A DNA stretch of 64,000 bases, taken from contig WTPW01000019.1 in the NCBI GenBank assembly GCA_009809945.1, forward strand, positions 793,181 through 857,180. The letters run 5' to 3'. Of this stretch, positions 42,865-55,394 are shown piece after piece. This DNA comes from Gigaspora margarita. Lineage: Eukaryota > Glomeromycota > Glomeromycetes > Diversisporales > Gigasporaceae. The notes beneath the pieces are model-generated. The model ran no database searches, was not told the origin of the DNA, and saw only the letters and a program-made list of their open reading frames with translations. Both the position numbers and the translations under genes were made by a program. How positions within the stretch are numbered: position 1 is the stretch's first letter; each line of letters opens with the position of its first letter.

Positions 42865-43040
42865 ATGGGCAAATACGATGAAGCATTTGAAGATTTAACT
42901 AGATTGCTAGAAATTTAAGACATAGAGGTGAAGTTAATTATATGATGAAAAGATATAATGAATCAATCGCTAACTTGGAGGAATTATTAAGAATTAAACC
43001 AAACGATGTACGGACAAAGAAGGTTCATAAATTAGTTAAG
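42865..43040 (+). pseudogene. TPR-repeat gene fragment
   Basis: Reads GKYDEAFEDLTRLLEI, then after a stop and frame change RGEVNYMMKRYNESIANLEE and LLRIKPNDVRTKK. Both halves show TPR helices (Y-x-E-A/S-x-x-x-L ... I-P). Such repeats are common in proteins of these fungi. A further copy in the opposite orientation is at 62,638-62,720. The fragment covers about one and a half repeats. Confidence 0.7.
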
Positions 43041-43626
43041 GGTAGTGCTCAGCAAAATCGAGTTAAACTCAATTTTTGAGTTTTATTCACAATTTCGATT
43101 AAAAATTAGAACTGGTTAAATTTTTTAATCAGTTTAACTTCAATCTCTTATTAATTATATATTTTTTAGTTATAATTTTTCATTTTTACTAAATTTTTTA
43201 CTCCTGACGAAAATTTTATGTATCTTTTGATCAATATTTTTTTATGATAGATTTAGTAAAAAAAAACAATAAAAATATGAAAAAGTTTAATACTAAATTC
43301 TATTATATGTATTATTTAATAATTGCATTTAAGTAATAAAATTTAATATTTTAATTTTCGACATTTATTTTATTCATGAAAAAGATTTCCGGCCCACATT
43401 TAGAATGACACCAAATTAATATTTTTAACAATCAATTATTGCAAATAATACAAACTTAATAATCGCTAATATTAATTACAGGAATAGAGCGACTACCTTG
43501 AGTAAAAACAATAAATTAAAATTATAATTAATTTCAAAGCATTAAACATAAAAGCAATGCAAGGGAAATTCAGTCCCATTAGTACCTTTAAGATTCTTTA
43601 TTATTCCTTGTACATCGATTAATTTA
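43041..43626. other. gene-free AT-rich stretch
   Basis: It holds a hairpin (AACTCAATTTTTGAGTT at about 43,069) and AT-rich DNA downstream of the kinase stop. No gene. Confidence 0.5.
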
Positions 43627-44965
43627 CTAGAATAACGATGATAATATCATAAGAGATGTTTGTTTAATTATACCATCAGCATTAACAAATTTCGCTTTTA
43701 TATCAAGCTCCTCTATATATGTCAAATTTTCTGATTCCAAAATTGTTTTCCATTGATTAATTTTTAAATGAACGTATTTAGCAGTAGGCCGATTTTGTGG
43801 ATTTGAATCCATACATCGTTTAGCTAATTCAATATAGCAATCAGGTGTTCCTTCAGCAAGCTCTGGACGTGTTCCAGAGCAGATAGCTAACGCAAGTCCA
43901 ATATTAAGTTTAAACCCATCATAAGATCTTTTTCCAGTTGTTACTTCTGTCATAATAACACCCAAACCATAAATATCTACCTCTTGTGTGTATTGCTAGC
44001 CAATAAGAATTTCTGGAGCAACATATGGCATTACTCCATAAACGCATCCTTTTTTTGAATAATGCTCATCTGGCTTTCTAGTAATCCTAGATCCGTAATG
44101 TATGAAATTATACTTCCATCGATATCTTGGTTTAGTAAAATATTGCCACTATGAAAGTCATTATAAATAAGTCCCGTTTTATGAATTCGGGATAAATTAT
44201 GAGATATATCTGCAAGTTGCTTTAATTTATTTTTCCATATAAGTTCTCTAAAATTTTTAGTTAAAAAGTCATGAAGATTCTCTCTATTGGCATATTGATA
44301 TACCATCATAAGTTGACTATTCTTTGTATTCTGAGTCAATCCGTATATTTCAAGTGCACTACCTTCTAATCTGCATTGCATATGATTTTTAAACTTGAAA
44401 TAATATATGAAAACTTTATTTCAAAATTTTCATTATTTAGAAAATAGCACATTTCCTAAAAATAACGTAAATTTCGTATAAGTATCACATGCACATCTTT
44501 AAATAGTGTACAAATGTCATGATAGCAAAATACGGTAAGCAAATAATTTTGGCTTACCTTATTTAAAAACTCAGAGGAGTTTGCTCGAAAACTAGACAAT
44601 GTCTTAAAAGCAACTTCACAGGATTTTTTACGATATCGTACATAACCCAAACTATTATCACCTTCAACCATTTGTTTACCATCTAACCAAATTGATGAAT
44701 ATACTATACCAAACCCTCCTTTACCAATTATTTTAATATTATCTAGTTTATTAAATGGAATCCATTCAATAACATTTTCAAATGTTGTAGCTTTAAGTTG
44801 AAATTCTTTAATGCAATTATCTATGCTCTTATTACCACTTGTTTCTTGGACCACTTTTGGAGNATCANNCAATTGGCACCAGGCTGGATTGGTATTGCAT
44901 CGCTTACAATATTTGCATATCAGATATTCCATTAATGGACCTTCTTTTGTCATTATAAAAATCAA
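43627..44965 (-). pseudogene. protein kinase (TKL-like, Rhizophagus-type), broken
   Basis: Exon 1 (44,965-44,558) begins with a Cys-rich leader (CKYCKRCNTNPAWCQ), then NVIEWIPFNKLDNIKIIGKG, P-loop GKGGFGIVYSSIW and the VAFKTL lysine. The intron (GTAAGC donor at 44,557, acceptor TTTCAAG) ends near 44,394. Exon 2 continues MQCRLEGSALEIYG, the catalytic loop IYNDFHSGNILL (HRD-type loop with Asp and Asn kept) and ITDLGL (DLG in place of DFG). A frame change in an A-run near 44,048 and a stop after APEILIG (near 43,996) break it, before DIYGLGVIMTEVTTG and RCMDSNPQNRPT (conserved Arg). Substrate unknown. Either a recent pseudogene or a gene with assembly errors; ambiguous bases stand at 44,863 and 44,868-44,869. 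Confidence 0.85.
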
Positions 44966-45385
44966 TTACAAGCATGTATTGACTAGTTTCCGTATTTTGA
45001 GTTATTTTGTGTATTCTATATTTCTTTGATTGTATATGATCTCTAAACTAAAATAATAAGTAATAATTATTTAAATAATTTTTTAACACTTCAAGCATAA
45101 ACTAAATAATTTTTAACTTACATTTTTTAAAAGCTCCAAAGTGTTCATTTGAGAATAATTCAATTCCATAAGATCGATCAAAATCTATTTTTAATACTGT
45201 ACTAAAAATAGATTTTGATTATAAAAAACTCGAAAATGGGTAGGGATGTCATCTCGAAACCCAAACCAGTTAAGCACAAACTTTTCAATTACGTGAATTT
45301 AATTATGTAAAATGAAACTCAATATGCTCGAATTGAGTTCGAAATCAAGCTTATGCAAAAGCTACGATAAATTATAGTCATTGTA
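44966..45385. other. gene-free stretch upstream of the kinase
   Basis: AT-rich. It contains a hairpin AAAATCTATTTTTAATAC...AAAAATAGATTTT at 45,178-45,218. No clear promoter motif. Confidence 0.4.
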
Positions 45386-46015
45386 TGGGTTCAGGATTAT
45401 GATCCGGGATAATATCCGTATAATTCACCTTATAGCGCATAAAATATGCGATTTCGCATCATTTAAAAAAATTCGCATATTCTCGCATAATTTATCCATT
45501 CTCTGTATAAAGAAATTTCTATTGGCCAATTGACATTACACAGAATAAGCTACACAGAATGTGATATCAAGGCGACCTATATTATACTTGTTGGCTAATT
45601 CTGAATAGGATCATGTGAATAATGCTGGCTAAACTATCATAGTTACCTAACTTAGTAACTATTATTTATTATACCGGAACTTATATAGCATTGGTATAAC
45701 GATTATATGCCAATACACTATTGGTTGTACAATGTAAGTTACGTAACGTACGTACAGAATTTTATGACATGAGAACACAAAAAATTTCTAGTAAAATTTT
45801 GTGCTTTTAGATTAGGGATAAAATCTTGTAATTAGGTTAAAGTTCGAAAATATTATTTGTATAATAACACGTAAAAACAGTTACATAGACTAAATTTTTG
45901 GATATTTGGGCAGCAAAATTTTTTAACTCTAATCCTGGGGTCCGCATAATTCGCATAATTTGTAATTTACCAGTTGCATAATTTGGCATTTACCGGATCA
46001 TAATCCTGGACACTC
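45386..46015. mobile_element. TA-flanked MITE, CAGGATTATGATCCGG ends
   Basis: Ends TGGGTTCAGGATTATGATCC and inverse GAGTGTCCAGGATTATGATC, flanked by TA (45,384-45,385; 46,016-46,017). Subterminal words CGCATAATTTGTAATTTACC and CGCATATTCTCGCATAA recur. Mariner-like by target; no transposase. Confidence 0.7.
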
Positions 46016-46017
46016 TA

Positions 46018-46115
46018 ATGGGTATGTCCAGTTACACACAGGTTCATATTCTGTGCCGAAGGCATGGGATTTAAATATGAACCCGTGTGTATAACAGGTT
46101 ATTCAACATACCCAT
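46018..46115. repeat. 98-bp foldback, ATGGGTATGTCCAGTTA arms
   Basis: ATGGGTATG, ACACACAGGTTCATATT and their inverse; the arms are about 40 bp. It directly abuts the preceding MITE. Confidence 0.75.
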
Positions 46116-46299
46116 ATAATAACTATCTTATTGCACGGTGTCTGACGTAACAATCCTGTGCCAAAAAGTAAATGAAAAAAGCACGGGTTGTCACATAAGA
46201 CCCATACAATAAATATGTATTATGCAAATTTCAGGCAGATGTAATTCTGTAATTAATATTCATTTGTATAACCAAGTTTGAAACCCAGTTTTTGTAACC

Positions 46300-46445
46300 G
46301 GATTTTGTAAATTTTAGTAAATGCAATTGATCTTTATGTGTGTAACTGTATATCTAAATTTATATAATAATCTACAATATGCATATTGTTTACTTGTTTA
46401 CATTTTTTGACCAATTAAAACAAATGTCCGCCATGCTAATGCAAT
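46300..46445 (-). repeat. dispersed repeat R1, copy 1
   Basis: Read on the minus strand, GCATGGCGGACATTTGTTTT, AATTGGTCAAAAAATGTAAA, CAAGTAAACAATATG, and TAAATTTAGATATACAGTTA match 62,462-62,625 on the plus strand at about 85%. In the second copy it is followed by a TPR fragment. Confidence 0.75.
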
Positions 46446-46684
46446 TAATTTCAAAATATTTTGCAATATATTTTGAAATATTTTAGTATTCGAAATATTT
46501 CAAAATATTTTTCAAAACTATGTTAGACATGTGAAACCAAGCTTGATTAGTAGATCTGCAACCTGGATCATGCTGGTACCAAGAGCGCATTGTTCAAAAT
46601 GTTTCGATAATGTTCGAATATAATCTACAAACTCTGTATTACAAGATCAGATTGATCTGTTTATAGATCTTCAGTTTTTATATT

Positions 46685-47830
46685 GTTTTTTTTTGTTTGT
46701 TTTGTTTTGTTTTTTTTGTTCGTTTTGTTTTTTCCCTTTGCTTTATTTTTTTCTCTTTTTTTTTTATCTATTTTTTAATTTTTTTTCTTTTTATTTCGGC
46801 ACTTTACAAAAGCACCAACCTAACTTCACTGGCGATTTGCAAAAAAATCTACGACTTTTCGCAACTTTGCAAAAACGCAGATTTGACTTTGCAAGCCAAC
46901 TCAGACGATACTTTGCAAGAACACAACTATTACTTCGCAATTTCTAAATTGCCAAGAATGGTTTTTTAAAGAAATAGTTTTAGTTGAGTGCTAGTCTTCG
47001 CAAAGTTTCGCTATATTTTTTTTTCATTTGGCACTTTTTTGTTTTTGTTTTTTTTTTTAAATTTTTTTTTTATTAATTTAATTTATTTTGGCACTTTGCA
47101 AGAATACAACCCTTACTTCCTGGCACTTTCAATAAAACCAACCCAGGCTATTTCAGCATTTGGTGAACATGAAAAATAGAGATTTGGGGCTTCCTTTTTT
47201 TTTTATTCTTCAGTTTGTTATATATTTTGTTTTTTTTTCATTTGTATTTTTATTTTTTCACTTCTCTACTATTTTTAGGAAGTATTTAAAAAAGAGCGAA
47301 ACAAAGACGATAGAAAAAACAAAAGAAATAACTGAAGCAAAATAATAGTTAAAACAAAGAAGCGAAATAATAGCTAACTGCAGGGTGAGCAAAAATAAGC
47401 ATGTAGGACTAGTTTTTTATGGAATTATATGCGATGAAGTGCAAAAGTATTTTAAAATACATTTTTGGTTTTATTTTTTTTATTTTTTTTTGGGTTCATT
47501 TTTTTTTGTTTTTATTTTTTTTTATTCAGTTTGCTTATATTTTTTGTATTTTTTTGTATTTTTTATTTTTTTACTTCTACACTATTTTTAGGAAATATTT
47601 AAAAAAGAGTGAAACGAAGACGATAGAAAAAACAAAAGAAATAACCGAAGCAAAATGATAGTTAAAACAAAAAAGAGAATAATAGCTAACTGCGGGGTGA
47701 GCGAAAATAAGTGTGTAGAACTAGTTTTTTTGGAATAATATGTGACGAAGTGCGAAAGTATTTTAAAATACGTTTTTGTTTTCATTTTTTTCTTTTTTTT
47801 TTAGGTTTATTTTTTTCATCATTTTTTTTA
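46685..47830. repeat. T-rich tandem array with GAAACRAAGACGATAG tail, copy C
   Basis: Poly(T)-rich blocks alternate with words such as GGCACTTTGCAAGAA. A unit of about 305 bp is duplicated head to tail (47,255-47,490; 47,560-47,795): CTATTTTTAGGAAGTATTTA, AAAAGAGCGAAACAAAGACG, AGCTAACTGCAGGGTGAGC. The tail resembles those of arrays A and B (TTTAGGAAAAAGGAACGAAG ... AGCGA). The many Phe-rich open frames are translations of poly(T). Confidence 0.7.
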
Positions 47831-49224
47831 TTTTTTTTTTTGTATAATAATATATAATAAAAATATAATATTGAATAAAAATGTATATTTAATTTAAAAT
47901 AAATTTAAAATATAATGTATAATAATAAATAAAAAAAATATAAAATTTTATATTGAATTGCTAAAACATGCGAAACCATTTGAAAACGTTGCAAAACTAT
48001 TATGTGAATATGTATATCGTTTATTGTGATAATATGCAAATATTACCTCCTGCGATCCTGGAAAGAGGATAATTAGATACAGGGTTGCATTGTTTTTATT
48101 TGCCTTATTTTGCAATATTTCGCAATATATTTCAAAAGAAATATATGCTGAAATCTTTCGAAAGATTTCAATTCTTTCAAAAGATTTCACGTCAATCGCA
48201 ATTCTTTTGAAAGATTTCGGTATGCAATTTCTTTCGAAAAATTTTATATATTTATTTTGCTGATATATATAATTATTAATTAGTAATATAATAAGTTTGA
48301 TAACTTTTTATAAGAGTGAATTGACTAATAAAATTATTTTATATGCAAATAATCTAAATGAACTTAATAATCTAAATAATTTTGTATAATTTAAATTTTG
48401 GACAATGACCAGATTATTTAATATTTTTAGGTTATATTAGATATATAAAATTTTATTAAGCTTGAACCAATTATACAAATACTTAATTAAACCCAATCTA
48501 TTTTAAAAACTATAAACTAAATAACTCTCAAATAAGCCCAGTCATTTCTAAAACTATAGAAAATTGAGATAACTAATAATGATTAGTCATTTTGAATTAT
48601 TTGAAGTTATTTAAAAAATTTGTAAATAACCAGATTATTTATTATTACTGATGCACAATAACTGCATAGTAACATGATTCCAAAGAATAAATATATACCA
48701 TATCTCAAATTCATACTCAAAATTTTAATATAACTTTATACACTTAAGTTTATTAAAAACTTTATACAAAATTATTATTTAAGTTAAAATTTTACTATAA
48801 ATTATACAATTTCAAATCTGAGTTTATATAAAATTAAAAAAAATAATAGTGATTCATTATTATGGTGACTAATGATCCTATAGACTGGACTTGAACTAGA
48901 CTTTAGTCAAGTCTGAGTTGGTTTGATTTTTGAACCAAACTTCGACTTTTATGCTTAAACTTTTTATTCAATTCTGAGTCTGGTTCGGGTCTGGTCTAAA
49001 GTCTGCAGACTAGTCCAAGTCTGAACATACTTATATATATTTTTTGGTGCTAAACAAGTTTACTTAGTACAAGAAGTTAGAATTAATTTTTTTATTATAA
49101 GTTGTCTCTTTGTTTGTATTTAAATTTCTGCTTTTGATACTAAAGATTTAAAAATGAATGGTAATATAAATTTTGCAAATTAGTTTTATAATTTAAATTA
49201 TTACTTATATTGGTTATATTTTAG
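47831..49224. other. gene-free AT-rich stretch with hairpins
   Basis: At 48,140-48,240 four variants of GAAATCTTTCGAAAGATTTC occur (a 20-bp palindrome and relatives). At 48,870-49,025 a foldback of the type AGACTGGACTTGAACTAGAC with CTAAAGTCTGCAGACTAG resembles subterminal hAT sequence. AACAAGTTTACTTAGTAC at 49,050 is one copy of a dispersed word. No gene. Confidence 0.45.
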
Positions 49225-51283
49225 AAATAGAATTTGAAATTGAAGTTGAAGCTAAAATTGCAAATAAAGATCTACTAAAACCTTGCTTGTTTTTTAAGCT
49301 TGTTAGTACTCATAAGTATAAAAAATTAAGTAAATATAAAACTAAAAAAAAAACTAAATTCAGAATGTATTTACAAATGCTATTAAAACTTGAATTAAAT
49401 TATTTGAGCCTTAATTTGTTAAATTAAATACTTTGCAAAATAAGTTAGAAAAATATACAATTTGTGAAAAATACTATAATCAAATTGTTGCAAAAGATAA
49501 TTATTTGAATTATTTAAAAGGTGAATCATTATTTTATTCAAGAAAGCGAAGTAGCAATTTTAATACTTTGAATAATATACAAATGGAATCCTTAACAACT
49601 ATTGATATTGGAATTCAAGTAGAAATAAATAACAACAATGATCTTTTAATGCAAATTGAGGCTTTAAAAAATTCTTGTAATACTCTTGTAGCTAATCATA
49701 CTAAACAAGTACAAATTATTGAAATTAAAAATAATAAAATTTTTGAATTAGAACATAAATAAGAAAATCTTAAAAAACAAATTGCTAATTTTAATATAAG
49801 TTTAGATTTATATAGAAATCAAATATAATCATTAGCAAATGAAAAAAATAAATTAGAAAATGAAAATAAGTATCTAAAAGAACAATGGAATGAAAAATAC
49901 AATACTCAACAAAAATGAATAATAGAAGTTGCTATAATTGCTTCATTAGAACAAAAGTTTTTATATGATGACATTGTTTACTTAATTAATGATTGCAGTC
50001 AATTCACTTTAGAAAATTTATTAGCATATAATCCTCTAAATTGGTTTAAATATCGTAATTCTGTAGTAGTAAAATTTATTGAAATACTTACAAACAATGA
50101 TGATAAACATTTGTATCAAAAAAATCTTTAATTGTATAGTCACTATTGATACAATTTACAAATCACAATATAGCAAATATATTTCTAAAATAAATCTTGC
50201 TATATCTGCAATTAAATATACTATTGCACAATCAAAAATTATAATAGATATTAATAGCTATATTACTAGTGGAGGAGACTATACAAAATTTATTAATTGA
50301 ATTGAAAATTTAGCTATTGAGCCCAAATATTTGACAGATAGACTTCTAATTTTGGCCTTTGATAATAAACAAAAAGGACAAAAAATTATTTAGATCAAGG
50401 TAATAATATAGTTATATTTCATACTGTAACTAGCTTTGTAGTAGAGGCCTGCAAATTATCTATTTTTGTAACCTAGCCTGGCCCGCATTTAATTATAAAA
50501 AATTTTTGCCAGCCCAGCCCGGCCTGTGCTTATAAAATTTTATTATTAGGCCCAGCTCGGCCTGCAAATATATAATATTCAAAAATTAAATATATATATA
50601 TTATTATAAATTAAAAATCTAAAATTATTAATTTTTATAATTAAAAAATTTAAAAATTTTTTATTTATTTATTAAAAACTTTTAAAAGTTTTTGATTTAT
50701 TTATTAAAAATATTAAAGGTTTTATTTATTTGTTAAATTTTAAAGCTTTTATTTATTAAAAATTTTAAAATTTTTATTTTATTTATTAAAAGTTTTCGGA
50801 TCTACTAAAATGCACCTATGGTGTTTTACACCATATTATACAAAACCATTAGAATAGCCAATCAAAATTTAAGATCAGATGTAATATAAAATTTTGGTTT
50901 TTTTGTTTATTTTTTAAAAAAAATGTTCATATCACAAAAGTTTGCATATAAAACTACCTTTGGGGTTCTAATAAAAAAAATTTCTTGCTAAATTTTGTAT
51001 ATATTAATGCCTTGATAGTGTTCCAAATCAAAAATTGATTAATTCAATTAATTGATTAATTAATGATTAATCGATTGGCTTTTTGAATATGTGATTAATT
51101 GATTAATCTGATTAATTAATTAATCGATCAATTGATTAATCGATTAACCCAATTAATCAATTAATCAATCAATCAATTAATCGATTAACCTGATTAATCA
51201 ATTAATTGATCAATTGAAATATATGATTAAATTTTTTTTTAACTATTTCTTCTCTCAAAAAAGTTTGTATTTGGTCACTATAG

Positions 51284-54200
51284 AGGGTGGCTAAAGCCAG
51301 GTACTTTATGAAATTTTTCAATGATCGATGATCATTGGGAAATCACGGGATATATTTATTTAATCTATAATTTCTTTTTATTAATTATAAAAATCTGTTA
51401 TGGTAGATAATTTCAAGAAGTACGGGTGTTGTATTTTTTATAGAGGAACGAAGAAAGTTACTTTTTTAAATAAAGAAATCTCTTTTCTAATAATAAATAA
51501 GAGTTGTCACACTTGCGAACAAAGCCGCCAACACATTTTTTTTTGATGGGGGGTTTTTTTTTTTTTTTTTTTTTTTGAATGATTCTTTTTTTTTTTATAA
51601 TAAAATTAGTCTCATACACTTTTTTTCTTTCATGACGTTGACCATAAAATGAAGATTAACAACACTGAAGACCAAGAAAATCTGGACAATATAATCGAAC
51701 TTTTAGAAAGCAATAAAGAAAATTTGGATGAATCTGAAAGTAATGTACGTATAACTTTGATTTTTAATGGCAGATAGTTTAAATAAGTTGTTATACTTAT
51801 AATATTTAAAATATATAGATTGCATTTGTAAGCAATGAAATTAAATTACATAGTTCGTTGCAACTTACCCCTAATGAAAGGCGTGCTCTTCTTTATAATG
51901 TTAGCCAACCATTTGAGGTTTTGTTAGAAGGTTTCGATAATCAATGGTGGCCCCTTGTCACTAATGTTTGGACAAGGTATAGTTCAAAAAATCACGCTCA
52001 TGGTAATCAGTCGACTACTTACATATGCCAGTTTGCTAAGCATAATCCATCAAGTACACGTAAAGAAGGAGTGCTAAGCGAAAAAAGGCGAAAAACAAAG
52101 GTCCGATCACCAGATATGTGTAATGCAAAAATTAGAGTTTTACGTCTTGTTACAGAGCAGAAAGTATATATCGATCGATTTTCAACTAGCTCTGATCATA
52201 CCCATAGCATTGAAGAAAGTGAGAAGTTGAAATGTTCGCAGTATGTTCGGGACTTAGTAGAGAAAAAGACCATTAAGAGTTATCCCCACCAGTAATTGTT
52301 AGTGCAATTAAAGAGTATGTGACTAAGGGATTAGATTTTAGTGATAGTATTAGAGAGTTAAGATGAAAAGAAGTTTATAATATTCAAAGTAAAGTTCGCA
52401 AACCCCAAAATATATATTTTAAGGATAATGAAAGTATGGAGTTGGATATTAAAGAATCGATTGTTTTTTTACAAAATAAGAAGTATTTAGTAGAATTTTA
52501 TGAAGTTACCCATCGATTAACTCGTGGCTTTTATTTGTGCACCCCAATCAACTTGAGAAACTTTTGTGCTTTGGGTGGTTAATGTTAATGGATTCAACTC
52601 ATAAAACAAATAAATATAATTGGCGATTATGTACACTGTATATTCGGGACAACCATAGTTCTTGGAATTAGTGATGCTACCGAAATTTATTTTTGAAAAA
52701 GGCCTATTTCGTCTTCATTAGAGAAAATTAAAATTTTTTATAAGAAAGAGCAAATAAAATTTATATAGATATGTTCCTTATAATTTCATTTATTCAAAAA
52801 AAGTATCAAATAATTTTGTCTTTCAAGTAAAATAGATTAAAAACAATTTCGTCTTCAAATTTTAATTTCAGGGTTTCAAACCGAAATGCTTTCATCCTCA
52901 GTATACTTGGAATGTAGGAGCGCACTTTTTAGTAAGTAACGAAGATAGTGATACAGTGGCAGAGGCCTTGCGTATAATTCGGTGCTTAAATAGTTCTTAG
53001 AAACCTCAATACTTTCTTACTGATCAAAGTAATGTCGAAGCCAATGCAATTTCTATGGCTTTCCCAGGTTTAAAAAGGGGCGAACAGGAGTGCACTATTA
53101 TCTTTTGCACTGTCTATATAATGCGCACATGGATAACTAAAATTTATGATATGAAGGCTCGAAGTAAGATGACCCAAGCAATGCATAAAACCACGAAAAT
53201 TGGTTGTGAAGAACTTATTAACGAAGCACTTAACAAATGTCAAATATCTGCTATTAAACAATATATATTGCGGAATTACAAATAAAACACAAATAAGTGG
53301 GCCCTTTGGGCCGTCAACATTCTCCCCTACTTTTACAAATAACATCAACGAATGCTATTAAATCGTACCATAGTGAACTAAAAAGCACAACTATTTCTCA
53401 TCATGGATTGATAGGTAGTCATTCGTTTAAATAAAATAATGTTTTTTTTTTCTTTATTTTTTTTTTTTAAAAAAAATTGATAATATGTTTGCATTAAAAA
53501 ATTATTGTATAAATACATAAAAAAATCACTTTTAAATAAATCATGATTATTTTCGAATTTAATTTGAAATAATATATTAAATGATCATAATTTTTTTTTT
53601 TAAAAAAAAACCCCAGGTGCTTGTTATAAAATAATCACTCTCGATTTGAAAAAACGATCAGATGCAGATTATATGGCTTTTGAATTTCATACTAAACGAA
53701 TTTTTGTTTTTGGTATGGATTACAAGATTCTTATTCAAATCCATAAACTTCTGTTCCCTCTTCAACAACTAATCATTAGTGAAGTTCATGCTGTCGAAAA
53801 GAGAATAGAAAAAGGCAAAAAAGTACCAGGTTTAATATCTCCTAACTGTTATTGTTTTTTTTTCTGTCGATATTTATTACCCTGCTGACATATTTTTTAT
53901 GAGCATATATATGGAGAAAAAAAATTGTTAACAGTTAGTGCTTGGAAAATTTTTCATAAAATGTTTGAGGAAAATGGTTTTGAAGTGTACGTAACTTGCG
54001 GATTAGTAGAAATAGAATTACTTCGGAAAATGGAAATCAAAAAATTCACAGAAAACTGACGTTTAACCATGTATAAATTAATCGAAAGGACACGCAATGC
54101 ATACTAAAGAATCGAAGAAGAAGAGGATGCAGGAAAAAAGTCAGCATTTGTTGAAACATTGCAAACTTCGTTAGAATTTATTTTAGATTCATAGAGTAAA

Positions 54201-55083
54201 AAAAAACAAAAAAAAAACAAAAAAAAACATAAAGACGGGATTTTCAGATATTTTGCATTATTAAAAGTATACAATTTCATAATATATTCATGGCGACAAT
54301 AACTTATGAGTTACATGGAAGAGCATGGCTTAATTAATGTGAAAAAATTAAATAATATTAATGAATTTGTTCCTAATCATAAAAACTTGAGTTTTTGCTT
54401 ATTACATAAATTCCAAGACGAAACCATTTCTACTTCCAAGAAGTAATTTAAATTCATATGGCTTTTCGTTATTGAGTATTACAACTCATCAGGCAGTATC
54501 ACTTCATTAATAATTATTGAAAGGTTCTATAGTAATATCAGTCTAAAATTATTTAAGGCGGAAGATATTTTATATGTTTCTTCACGATTCCTTTCTAAAG
54601 TTTTATTCGTCAGTTCATTATCTGTATCTTAAAAGTATACTGATTATAAAAAATTAAAAATTAACTTATAAAAATTAAATAAAATTGAACATGGTTATCT
54701 TTACACTTACAGGCTTAGGTTTAATTAACCCAAAAAAGATTGGGCAAGATAAATGCTTGTATTATAGATTATAAGTTAATTAATGTTTTTTAAATATATT
54801 AAAAAAAAAAAAAAACTGTCAAAAAAAAATGTATTGGCGGCTTTGTTCGCAAGTGTGACAACTCTTATTTATTATTAGAAAAAGTGATTTCTTTATTTAA
54901 AAAAGTAACTTTTTTCATTCCTCTATAAAAAATACAACACTCGTACTTCTCGAACTTATCTACCGTAACAGATTTTTATAATTAATAAAAAGAAATTATG
55001 GATTAAATAAATATATCCCGTGATTTCCCAATGATCATTGATCATCAAAAAATTTTGTAAGGTATCTGGCTTTAGCTGCCCCC
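51284..55083 (+). mobile_element. Mutator-like element (MULE), 250-bp terminal inverted repeats
   Basis: Terminal inverted repeats 51,284-51,533 and 54,834-55,083 are about 90% identical. They start AGGGTGGCTAAAGCCAGGTA and GGGGGCAGCTAAAGCCAGAT and end GAACAAAGCCGCCAA. The element is flanked by 9-bp direct repeats TCACTATAG (51,275-51,283; 55,084-55,092), the hallmark length for Mutator. It encodes one transposase on the plus strand, now broken. Confidence 0.92.
51858..54190 (+). pseudogene. MULE transposase (FAR1-like DNA-binding, DDE, SWIM finger)
   Basis: N-terminal FAR1/WRKY-GCM1-like domain at 51,858-52,295: FEVLLEGFDNQWWPLVTNVW, TTYICQFAKHN, CNAKIRVLRL, DHTHSIEE. DDE region: LMDSTHKTNKYNWRLCTLYI (about 52,585; first Asp), an AT-rich interruption at about 52,665-52,870 that looks like an intron ending TTTCAG, then FLTDQSNVEANA (second Asp) and IIFCTVYIMRTWITKIYD. 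The C-terminal HAVEKRIEKGKKVPG and PNCYCFFFCRYLLPC followed by HIF form a SWIM zinc finger (CxC...CxH). Several stops (for example near 52,295, 52,364 and 53,885) and frame changes show it is dead. Function in the family: transposition of the MULE. Confidence 0.88.
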
Positions 55084-55233
55084 TCACTATAGTTATCAAT
55101 TAGTCGATTGATCAATTAGTTGGTGCAATCGATCAATCGATTTAATTGATTAATCGATTAATCGATTAATTGGTTAATCGATTAATTGATTAATCGATTA
55201 ATCGATTGTACCAACTAATTGATTAATCGATTA

Positions 55234-55394
55234 GGGCGCTGACATTTATTACCTAATATCCATTTACTATAGGGGCTTACCCCCCACCCCCAGGTAAGAT
55301 TTTATTTTAGCCAATCAAATTTAACTAACTAATTAAAGTAAGATTTTTCTTGACCCCCACCCCCTAAAATATTACCTAATAAATATCAGCGCCC
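55234..55394. mobile_element. Tourist-like MITE, family 3
   Basis: 161 bp: GGGCGCTGACATTTATTACC ... TATTACCTAATAAATATCAG then CGCCC, flanked by TTA (55,231-55,233; 55,395-55,397). It has inner C-runs (TTACCCCCCACCCCC; GACCCCCACCCCC). It is inserted in the right ATTAATCGAT array of the TAGTGTTCC element. Confidence 0.85.

Noticed and set aside
46693-47658. Phe-rich open frames on the plus strand
   Set aside because: Translations of poly(T) blocks in a duplicated repeat; overlapping frames give equally long products.
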